64,000 nucleotides of DNA from Acanthochlamys bracteata. Lineage: Eukaryota > Streptophyta > Magnoliopsida > Pandanales > Velloziaceae. The notes under the pieces were generated by a model. The model was not told where the DNA came from. It searched no databases and saw nothing but the letters and a program-made list of their open reading frames with translations. Made by a program: the position numbers and the translations under genes. Every line of letters starts with the position of its first letter. Position 1 is the stretch's first letter. This document shows, piece by piece, positions 10,901 through 22,900 of this stretch. The DNA lies in NCBI GenBank assembly GCA_019914995.1, contig CM034132.1, positions 7,177,524 to 7,241,523 on the forward strand, written 5' to 3'.

Positions 10901-13900
10901 ATCACTTTGTCAAAAGTACTTCATGAAAAAAGTACTCTTTGTTGAAGAGTTTGTACTATTTGGATAATTTTTTTAGTTTAAAGTACATGTACTAATAATA
11001 AGTACTTTCTTTTTGTTTGTTTTATGTCTCTTAAAACACTTATTTTCAAAAGTAGGAATCTCATTTTATGTAAACTTCTTTTCGCAAAAGCTTTTACATT
11101 CAGAAATATCAAAAGACTACTTCAAGTAGAGACAAGTCGTTGCAAAAACTCCACCAATTTAAAATACTCTTTGTAGTGGATCAAACACCCAATAAAGGAC
11201 TTCTCTATTTAACCACCACGTCGCACTATCAAATGATGCCTTAGTGCTAAGTAGGCGATGGTGCATTTCTTATTATAGTTTAAACTAGGGATGGCGATTC
11301 AAAGTTTGAATCTGGCTTAGCCTAGAAACCAAAATACAGTGTTCTATAGTAACAACTTGAATCAAATCTAGATAGTTGATAATTATCATTTTTTAATGAA
11401 GTATTGTTCCGTCATATATAAAAAATAACTTTTAATACAGATTGGAATAGTTTCAATTGCAATAGATTATGATAACAATAATTATTTTTTAAAAATAAAT
11501 AAGCTATAGCGACTGAAATAAATCTTAGTCTCTGTGATAAAATCTCGGTTGCTATCGCTTCTTAACAACGACTGCAATATTATCACTAGTAAATAGTGAC
11601 TAAAATAGTCTCAATTTAATATATTATGTAATATTTGTTATTATAAAAATAAATAGGTTATAATGATCGATATAAATCTTATTCTCTATTGCTAACAAAT
11701 AACGATAAAAAAATCTTGGTCACTAATAATTTAGTTGGTATTGATAATTTTTATCAACTTGGATTTTTTGTTATTATTTTTAGTTGCTATTGTCCTAATT
11801 TCTTGTAGTATATCATAAGGTCTTGAAGATCTAGTATAATATCTATTATTTCAGAGATCAATGAAAATTGATCTTGCTAAGGTATCATATGAAATGACAA
11901 GACTTGTTCCACAATTCAATATTTTTTTGAAATTTCTAGATAATCAAATTCATTTTTATCATTTCAAAAAATTGAAGATAGTTACATTTGTGAAATCTAC
12001 AAATTCACTTGTTCTCTTGCATACTACTAAAGGCTTATTTCTACTATCATAAGATTTGTTAAAAAAGCATAAGTAAACACACTTTTTTCGAGAAGAGACA
12101 AAATTAGGTCAGAGTTCTCTTATTTGGTTTATTAAATTACCAAATGCACAGTAGAATGAAGGTATCATTATAAGAGTTAACAATTACAAAGTCGCTCGCA
12201 TCAAATAAAGAAAAAAATTTAGCATGTTACTGATCTCAAAGGGGCGACAAGCCAAGCATGCATTAAAGAAACAGATTAACTATGAAACTCATGGAATAGA
12301 TTAACAGCGGAGCTCATCTAATTTTATAAAGTAAGAGTGTTTACATAATAGCGTAACAACACTACCTCATTGCTCTATATGGAAGCGTCATAATTAATCT
12401 CTATATCAAATTGATGTTGCAACACCATCTACTACCCATGAGGGTTCTAAATAGGACATAAACTTAGCTTCACAAGTATGATGATTGTAAGCATAAAATC
12501 ATCTACAATACCCTCTAATTTGCTAAAGTAAGCACATCACAATGCGCCATAACCGTAATAATATAGCAATATTTTTGAGGAGCTAGAAACCAAGTTAGAA
12601 TCCAAGTTACAGAAACAAATGCTGAATTCATGAAGAGCGTAACATGTCAAAGATATCATTACAAAGTTTCATGTTATTGGTTCTAAGTTTCAGCTCAATG
12701 TTCCATTGAGCTTTAACTTCCTTCTCGACATCCTTTAATTTTTGCATATAGGCATGCTTTAGCGACTGTAGCACTAAAATTTTTTGATATCCAATGAGGT
12801 TACAATAGTCCAATGTAGCATTCCTTATACAGACTAAGGGTCGTTTAAGTACCTGTGCTCGTCCTATTGGCCTTCTCCAGCTTTTCCATTTTCCTTAACA
12901 CTATGTTTCCATCTGATGCTCCTCTTCACTGTCGGTGTTAACATTCCTATTCATATTTGTTTATGGATGATGATCTGAGTGAAGTTCCATCCTTATTTAT
13001 GTCCGCCTTATTTATTAACATTATTCTATCAACTGTCAAGCATCCTGTTATTTTTGTTGCTATAGGACTTCTTGTTTTTCTTGGCCTTTTGAGCTTTATT
13101 GTTCTTCTTCTACAATAATCAGCAACACTTCTTTTTTTCTTAGTGGGCCTGATAGATAAATCGACAACAACGACAGGGGTCTTCCAAATCTTGGCATAGA
13201 GAACAAGAAAATTTCAATCACGAAATAACATTGTCGATAATAACATAAGTAATAAATTGTTCATATCTTGTTATGTACTTGCTCAGTAAAGCTATCACGG
13301 CTCGCCATCTTATCTTATAACAGTACATTATAAATAGTGGTCGATTAATCATTTATAATTGTTTCATGCATTTCTAATTTTTTCCTTTATGCTCTTTGTC
13401 ATATGTTCTAGTAAAGCCATATAATTTGTATCACCAACATTTTTTTATTAGCATGTAGTTTGGCACTTCACGAAATTTGTATCTTACTACTGAAGAATTT
13501 ATTTGGCATTGAACAAGAAACCAGCGCGAACATCATTCTCTTCTAGGACGCATCATGGTTCTCTAGATTGAGAATTGTATGTACCAATGAGGTTGTATGT
13601 TTAGAACTTAGAAGTGTTATCTTTCTTTAATACAATAGGGTGCATGTATCACTTGCAAGTATTACTCTTGTTTCTAATTGACTATAATAGGATATCGTTC
13701 ATTATGCATCAAAACCGTAGTAATTGCAATGGCTAAATTGATGAATATTCAGCAATATCAACAAAACTTGTAAAGACTTCTTCAACCCTCATAATGAAAT
13801 GTTTTAATGAGTCAGGCAGATCAGGTTAAGAGGAGTATCTCAAAATTGCAAGATGATACAATTATACTATTTGTAAACTAGATCTCCTTCTAGATTGCTA

Positions 13901-16900
13901 GCTACTTTTACCCTCAATTGCTAGGCTTGTTGCTATTGGATTCTAATGCTTGGCTGTTGTTAGGCTGGCCCACTACTGCTGTTGTTGAGTTGAATGGATC
14001 TAATACAAACAAAGCTGAAGGAGCGAGTCTTGGTCATTCGCCCATCTGCATACTGTTTGTGAACAAGAATAGGATCAAAGTTGGTATTCTTATTTCTAGC
14101 AAATGATCAGTGGCGAAGGAAGGCAATAGTCTTCAAATGAAAATTAATTTGGTATGTTGGCAAATAAGATTAATTAATTTGGATCATAGAAAATTCTGAG
14201 CTAGCGACGATATACGATGGGTCACAATTGCTGATACTACCTTATGCAAACTTTACTAAAGCATTAGGTTACCAAGGTTATAGAAAAGTTGTTCCCATGG
14301 ACCCTTTAATGCAAACACTTCTTACTGAATAGCGTAAAGCAACAGGGGAGCAACCATTCCACATATGAAAACCTTATAAACTAGCTAGAAACGAAAGTGT
14401 CATAATTACTTTCTCATACCAAATTGTCGTCGCTATACTAATTATCTGCCGTTTCGTTTCAAGCAAGACATAAGCTAAGCTTCACAAATATGATGACTTT
14501 GAGCCAAAATTGACTAAAGCATCCTGGAATTGGCTAAATAAGCACATCATAGTGTAAACGAAGCTTAGTGGCAACAATACTCCATTCTAAGGAGCTAGAA
14601 ACTAGGTTAGAACCCAAGTTAAGAGTACAAATTGCTGAATTTAAGAAACGTTCAGCCTGTTATAGCACAGATTCTCATCTTCTTGGTTGTAGGTTTTAGC
14701 TTAGCACTCCATAAATTATAAATTCCGTTTCTAGTTTTCTGCACGTCTAGTAACTTTAGCACTAGATCCTTTTGATATCCAATGAGGCTACGATAGTCCT
14801 GCCCATCATTCACTATATAAGCATAAGCATCACATAAGTGCTTCCGTTGTTCTCTTTCTTGGTCCTTGCCTGGCTGTTTTTATTTACCTCAACAGTACGA
14901 TCTCATCTCCTTTCCATTATCATAATTAGCATTCCTATTTGTCTTCGCATGAGTATCCGGAGGTTGATTCTATCTTCATTGATGTCCTCCTCTTTCGTAT
15001 TATTAACATTATCCTCTCCATCATTTGTGGCACTCCCTTTCTTCTTAGTGGGACCGATAAATGAAGTAACAATGATGATTGGTGCTCCTAAATGTTGGCA
15101 TAGAGATCAAGAACATCTCGAACACGAAAGCTAGTGTCACTCGTGGTAATAAAATTTTTGAATCTTAGTATGTACCTAGTCTATGGTTGTTCTTCGGGGG
15201 AAGATCAAACATAATTAACCACATTTTAGAAGACTTAACCTTATCTTTGGAAAGTTATCATGATTCGCCATTTTATTTCGTAGTAGTGCTATTGTAAATA
15301 CGGGTAGGATAATTATTTCTTGTAGTTCTATTCCTTCCCTTTATACTATCTTTTAGATGGTATAGTAAAGCCATACAATTTGTGTACATTACCGACAAAG
15401 TTTGTTGGCATACAACTTTGGGAAAATGAGAGCTTCGATGCTATAAAATAAAGATAATTTTTTAATGGAGGGAGAAATCTTTTTGGAGAGAAAGGCAATA
15501 ATAAAAAGGATGTTAATTAGTTCACTTTAAAAAACATAAAATTAGGACTTAAAAGGAGTAGCCTTATTTGAGTGAGGTTGAATCTAGAACATATTTTAAC
15601 ATCATGCAAAGTAATATAAACGAAGAGGGCAAATGGATCGAATAAGTGATTGAGGAATAGACCAATTGTCATGTAGTGATTTAGATTTCAACAGCTAAAT
15701 AAACTCATTTTAAATGAGTTTATGAGAGATACGGGGGTAAGGAAAGACCGATAAGTATTGGAGGTGAAAGAGGGAATTAGCATTTAGGCAAGGGAGAAGT
15801 TCATCTGTCACCCTTTTATGTAGGGGAAAATCTACTATGACGAAGAAAAAGGGACTTTGGCTGAGTTTTTAATTATTATGGTGTATATAGAAATTATCGA
15901 TAACTTAACACTCTTCAAATTGAGTAATTTGGTGCAGAGCAGAATAAGACTAGAAATGGTGGGTTGGCTTTGACTAGAATTGGTGAGTTGGCTTTAAGTA
16001 CCATTTTGGAAAGATGCTTAATTATATACTATGTACTGCACCTAGCTTCTATTCTTGGAACATAATGTGTATGGAGGTGGACATTTTTTTGTCAATTGTC
16101 ACTTTGATTATTGGAAACTGTGCTTATGCCTTTTATGAATGTTAGAAGCTTTTAAGACTTGGAAATATGTTTTCATGTGAAGTAAAATAATTGATTTAAT
16201 ATGTATGCTTCGTTGAATCTTTCACTTGTGTTGTGACCTTTCATATCTTTGTTTAAAGTCTTGCTAGTATAGGCACTAATTCCCATAGGATAGAGATGTT
16301 CCTAAAAATCCTCCATCAGGTTATATTTATTTCCTTACACATTTTGTGATTCAGTATGCTATAGTAATATTTAAAACAAGGGAGATGTATCAATGTTAGG
16401 ATATCAAGGTCAGAAGACTTTCACGCAATTTTTGAAGCAACAAGCTAACATGAACTATAAAACTTCAATTGCAATATACACGAACAAGTACATGCATTAA
16501 TTTCAGGAGGCCTTATGAACATTGAGAATTCTAATTTCAAGTTCCAATCTTGAAATCTTCACCACTAATTATATACTATAAGAGAGATATTAGACCTCTT
16601 TGACTTTAGCCTTCATAACAAATAAAGTTAGAATTTTTAGGGTTAAAAATTGGAACAACTCAACCTGTCACCAATTTCCTATATGGGGATTGAATAATAA
16701 GTTCAATTTACTATAAGAGAGATATTGGACCTCCTTGACTTTAGCCTTTATAATAAATAAAGTTAGGATATTTAGGGTTAAAAGTTGGAACGACTCAACC
16801 TGTTACCAATTTCCTATCTGGGGATTGAATAATAAGTTAGAACTTAAAGATGAAAAGTTGTGTGTAGTTTTTTAATTTGGTCAGATATGGAGGTTGAATT

Positions 16901-19900
16901 GTAGAAATTTTGTCACTTTTCTTGGTTTAGGAGACTATAGGTTAATTTTTTGATACTAAAGTGTGTTAGCTTGTCCATTGTTTCGTGTGATATTACTTTT
17001 TAGTTTTTCTGAATTGCGTGAAATCTAGCTTCTTTGCCCAAGTGGTGCTCAACACTAGCTTCTTGTTTCATACTGGTTAGTTATACAAGTAATGCAAATA
17101 TGATCTTAACTTATATTTGCTTGAATTCAAGATGGATGACATAAGGCATATCGAGAAGTTCAATCACGATAATTCAATTGGCCTTGAGGTGGAGGTTGCT
17201 GAGAATAGCCGATTAAAGCCTCAACCGTTGGATTACCTTTTAGTTCTAGACTTGGAGGGGAAAGAAGAGATTCTTGAGTTTCCGGTGTTGATGATTGATG
17301 CCAAAACCATGAAATTTGTTGACTCCTATCATAGGTTTGATTTAGTAAAACCTTAAATAGAACTACTTTTGTGTCTATATGATGCAAGTATTTTGTCTTA
17401 TGATTGTCTTATATGTTACTTTTGTTTTAGTATGATTACTTATTCTCATTTACAAATTTGATATATTTTCATTTTTATCATAGCGAAAAGAAACTTTTTT
17501 TTATCATTTTCTTTGTTATAATTTTCTTTTTTGTTCATCATGTCCTTTGCATTTCTTACTTCAAGTATGTATTGACTTATATAACTATCTTTTGATCATC
17601 AAATTGTACTTGTAAATTTATTATTGACCTAATAATAAATGAACAATTATATAACTTAAATAATTAGTACTAGTCAACTATTCTGAAAATAATAATAATA
17701 ATAATAATAATAGTCAATTCAAATCACCTATAATAAAAGAACATACAAGTGACTGATTGGTCTGATGATTCTGAACTTACTACCATCAACCATGCATAGC
17801 TCTTAGAAGAACTTGCTTGATGCAAAGTTGCGTGAAAATGCTCTTGAATAGTGCATGTCATCATGGTATAAAAGCGAGAAATCTCTTACATCAAAGAGAA
17901 AGCTTTTAGCTTTTGTTTCTAAAAGTTCATACAACTGACCAATAAATAGTCCTATTTATAAGATTGTAAACCATAAGATACATGCTGAGCAATATAGTCG
18001 CTTACTTTAGAAAGTTGTAAACTTAATGTAATAAGTATATTAAATTCTATAACCTCTAGAGAATGCATGCATACAAAGCTACTATTGATAACAATATAGT
18101 AATGAGTTGTTTGTTCATCTAATATATTTATGATTAAAATTTAAAGATAAAAAGATATCTACGTTTGTTATATTATGGAAGCTCTAAATATGTTAACATT
18201 CATTCTTTTATATTCAACACGTAGAATATCTTGATGCATGTTAGGCATAGGGAATTTGGTCAATGCCATGAAGAACTTTAGTAGTAAGATTTTTATTACT
18301 AAATCTTTGTATTTTTGAGTACACCATCTCATACTGTAAATTAAAATGAATTTTGAGTTACTAATTTCAATTATTTGGTTGTTGGTATCTATATCGTGTG
18401 ACACTAATGTTGAAAGTTGGAGTGACATTAGAAGAGAAGGGAAAAACAAAAAAAGAAAGGTTGAAGGTTTAATTGCAAATTAGCTTAAAGGCCCTTCTTA
18501 GTATCTTACTATACATTAAGGTTTTCTGAAATGCCCTTCTTTTTTCTTTTCCCGTGTTTATTGCAGTACTAGGCCGTTAAAAATGGATTTTGCAAAATAA
18601 TTTATTATTTAGATTTTACTATGTAAATAACATTCAGGTTTTATGTTTATGTTCTCTAATATAGATTTCTTCATTATTTTACATTTTAGTAACGAACATA
18701 TTTTATTTCAATAGATAAACCTAGCAAATTTCTTTTATGATAGAGAAAATTGTAAGTTACTAATAAATGATACTTTTCTTGAATAAAAGCTGCCGTATCA
18801 TAATATGCATTATACAGCTAAGGATATCAGATACATATGTAAAATTATTGTAATCATTTTTACTTTATTTTGAGAAAGTTATATGGTAAAAGAAAGTCCA
18901 AGAGTTTATGATAATAAGATACCTATTTCTATCATCTTTTATACGTTCCTATGCAAATAAACAAAGAATAAATAGCTTTAAAAGAACAAAACCAAGGAAT
19001 TTATAATTACAGAGAGCAGCCATTAAACCAACTTCTTTTGTATAAAAAGGAAAACCTTTTGAAAGAACAAATAGAGTAAAGTTTGACATTGCGCTTAATG
19101 AGTTACAAATGTTCTTAAAAGGCATGTTTAAATTAGTAAAGAGTTTGCACAATCGCTTATTATATACACAATAAAATTTTGAACAATTTATTCTACTACT
19201 GATTAACACGTTGACTCTGATGCAATTAAATGGGCTTAGTAAAAAATATAGTACTGCATTTTTAGAGACTTGAGATAGGAACTTATGTTACCTACAGTCA
19301 AGCGCGGTCCAAGTTCTAGTGTAGGATTAAATGAACCTAAAAATTTATGATAGTTTAGTATTTAAATGCTTACCTTTGTGATATAAGAACACCATATCAT
19401 CAGAATTAAGATAATTATGGCATAATTGCTAGGTAAGTCATGACTATAACCTTAGCCTATATATGTGCTAAAATCATGATTGAGATCAGGGATTGTATTA
19501 TTACAGTTTAGTATCTATTTATGTTTGAAACTATATATCTTGTTAATAATTAACAGATTGATTCTAATGTAATTTGCAGCCAAAATGAACATTTGTAAAA
19601 AATTTAGTACTATACTTTTAGATACTTGAAAAATAATTTTATATACACGCAGTTTAGCGTGGGTCAACTTCTAATTTACAATTAGTATAGACCTACATTT
19701 TTATAATGGTTTAGCATTTGTATGCTTATCTTTGTAGTATAAGCACAACTATGGTTGAGATTAGGATTGAATTTTTATGATTTAATATTTAATTACTCAG
19801 GACAAAGAAGATTGGGAGATTATGGTAGAACAGAAAATATTTAAGAAGATTCCTGTAATGGGAGACTGCATTTAAATCAATAAACTCGATTTGGCTGGTG

Positions 19901-22900
19901 TTCCTACCCAAACTTCATGCCTTCTATCTTATGTTATAGCTAATAGAATCAAGGTTTCTAAATTTTCAATTGAGCCTTATCCCGAACTTAGTGTGGATTC
20001 GAGAGAATGCTGGTAATTGCTCTTGCCTTAAGATCTAGGCCTTTTGCAAATGGTAATCTGGAACATGTATAACAAAAATTGCAAAAACTAGAAGCATTAA
20101 TATCTCAAGAAAACGGGGCTTTTTGTTTTGCATGGTGTTCATATAATCATATTTAGAAAATTCTGGAAATTATTTTTCTAATTAGATACTAATAAAATAC
20201 ATTTTGTAAATTCAAAACCTATATAATCATTCCGTAAAGTTAATCGTCGTATTGTCTACAAATATTGGTGACTTAGGCCTTATATAGGGTTGCTTTTCAA
20301 CTCCAAAAGTCCCTTTTTAACTCCAAGTGTTTTAGAATATTTCAAAAATTTTGAAGGCATAGTGAATTGTACGTTATAAATAATTGTATGTACAATTTTT
20401 ATTTTTTTAATTCATAAAACATTTGTTTGAATGCACCTAAAAGCTTATTTTCTCCAATAGCTCTGCTTTTTCGGCAACCTTAAACGTGCCCTTAGTTTAC
20501 TCCCTTTGGAAGACAACTAGGAAACGTTAAGTTATCAAAATAAAACTTCAATCATACTCTACAAAAGATGAACATCTTTGGCATTGCGAAAATTTGAAAG
20601 TATGTATTATTTGACCGATCAATTTAAGTGCGCATTACTATAAACAAGCTAATTTGGTTGGTTCGAGTAATGTTGTCTAACTTGCTCAAATTGTTTAAAA
20701 TGATTTGTTTGATGTTGCAGGTTTGTGAGACCAACTAAAATGAGTGAACACAGGATTCATGAATATATTGAAGGAAAATATGGAAAACTAGGAGTTGATG
20801 GGTAAGAATTTATATCACTTTGCTTCATACTAAATTGTTTTGATCAAAATGTTTAGGTTGTCTCCTGCATAGCTAAGGAGTTTTGTGCTTGAGTAAGACA
20901 TGCATATTTAGTTGTGTGCAATTAAGCAATTGTGGCCAAGGTTGTTAAACTCGGAATTTTAAGTACAATTGGTATGGAGTTCATAAAATTGGGTAGTAAG
21001 ATTTTACGTAATTGTAATTTTCTATAATACTTTTTCTTTAATATTTTTAAAAGTTTAGATAATATTTGTTAAAATTTTATAAATTAAATTTCATATTAAA
21101 AAAGTTAATCGAAAACTATATAATGTTATCATTTGATACTTGAACAGAGATGAATCAAATGTAATTCAAATATTCTGTTTTTTCAATTTCAATTTTATAG
21201 TGCTCTTCATTTAAACATTCATATAGATGTGATAAAATTAATTTATATTATCTACTATGAATTGTGACACGTATATAATTAAACATATTAGCTTTACTTC
21301 AAATATGTAACGATTATTAGACAGTTATACAATGGTATAACAAAAATCTAATAAAAATCATTAATAAATTAATCATTATACAAATCACAACCATCTTCAT
21401 ATTTATCTTCCTATCATACATGCGTTTCATCTTCACTAATTGCAAAAAACCTTTTTGTTTTGACAGTTGAAATCGTATAAAATTCCTTGATAATCGGAGT
21501 GTTAATTATTTTATGAATTTCAATCGAGATTTTATACCGATTTCACCTAATTGAATTTTATCCAAGATAGGATCGGTTTGTTCATGAAAATCGTAGAGTT
21601 TTGGGAGTTGAATGTAGATTTTGACAACCATGATTGTGGCACATAAATGCGTTCCTATGTGGAAAAATGTGCAGACCTGTTCATAATAGCTTGATAATCT
21701 TGCATATAAGTGTTCTAAATAATACACAACATTCGGTAGGGCAAAACTATAGTTTGGCTAAGAATCTTCTATGGCAAACAGAGCTTTATCGTACTATCCA
21801 CAAGGAATTGGTGTACTGTAGATCCCTGGTCATATTGTTCAAATGAATGAAGTTTAGACCCTTTATTATTGGATATGGGATAGAACATACAAAAGAGATA
21901 AGGGGTATCCGAAGCCCCACATAGGCCTTTGTGCCTTATGTTGTTGCAGTTGTTGAGGGCAGACAACTATGCTTTTGCTCAAGTCATACTTGTTTGTGAG
22001 CCTCCACAAGCTATTGGGTGGCTAAACAAGCATATGTGAACATATTGATGTGGATGATGCATGGCGGTTTGATTTTGATGATGATTGTGCATTTAAAACC
22101 TTCTGTGCACTTGCCATGAAATGAGAAAATTAAACAGGTTACTACTTACCTGTTCTAATTTCTAATTTATTTGCAGTGTTTGGCATGATACTGCTGTTCC
22201 TTTCAAGGAAGTGATTGAAGAATTTGAGATTTGGATGACAAATCATCAATTGTGGAATAAGAAACTAGGAGATTCTCTTCATCGGGCAGCTTTTGTTACT
22301 TGGTTAGTTGTAATGCTATCTATAACTGCTTGCCGTGCTTTTAATATTTAGCTGTTCATGTTTTTTTTTTCTTCAGGATACTGTGATGTTTCTGCTTATA
22401 ATTAATCTTCTAAAGTGCATTACTGAATGTCTTTTTACTTGTTCTTATCTTTAACTAAATCAGTTTAGGCACCTGATAATTTTGTCCGCATTTATTTTCT
22501 TATTATGTCCTCTCTAAGTAACACCATTCAATTGTTTTGGGCATATTTTGAAATATGTTACAGTTGAGCAATGTCATGCTCATAAACACCTTACGAGACC
22601 TTCTCTTGAATCTTCTTAAGCTCAAGCTATCTGTAGTTGTGCATGTGTTGTATTTTATTTTGAGTTCCATTCCTAAAATAGTGCTGCTTCGTGTTGTGAT
22701 AGTAGTAATCATGGGTTCCCAGAATCTGTAGCTTTGAGTCTGGGCAGCCATCTAGAAATAAGTGCAAGACTGCATAAAGGGAACTTGCCTCATTGTCTGC
22801 AATAAATATAGGGTTTTAGCCCTGATCTCTATATAGTTACTCTCAGAAAAGAGCTGACAGTTTATGAAGCACAGGCATGGATATATGGACCTGAGACAAC

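Larger units (their letters stand above)
3791..17131 (+). other. giant intron 1 of ERIL1 (13,341 bp)
   Basis: Donor AAG|GTACAC at 3790/3791 and acceptor TTCAAG|ATGGAT at 17131/17132. Both flanking codons are complete (phase 0) and the joined protein reads through a conserved block (GKCTK then MDD). The intron holds microsatellites, foldback elements, tandem repeats and antisense pseudogene fragments listed separately. Stretches 7960-11440, 11811-12350, 13460-14340 and 15420-16575 contain AT-rich sequence in which I recognise no gene or element. Confidence 0.88.
17335..20720 (+). other. ERIL1 intron 2 (3,386 bp)
   Basis: Donor TAG|GTTTGA and acceptor TTGCAG|GTTTGT. The split codon AG+G rebuilds the conserved HRFVRP. 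It contains an (ATA)n run at 17690-17711 and a 347-bp duplication at 19200-19800; otherwise AT-rich sequence with no gene that I recognise. Confidence 0.85.

Noticed and set aside
14838-15134. 98-codon plus-strand open frame
   Set aside because: Lies antisense to a duplicated decayed coding region; composition and context mark it as a shadow.
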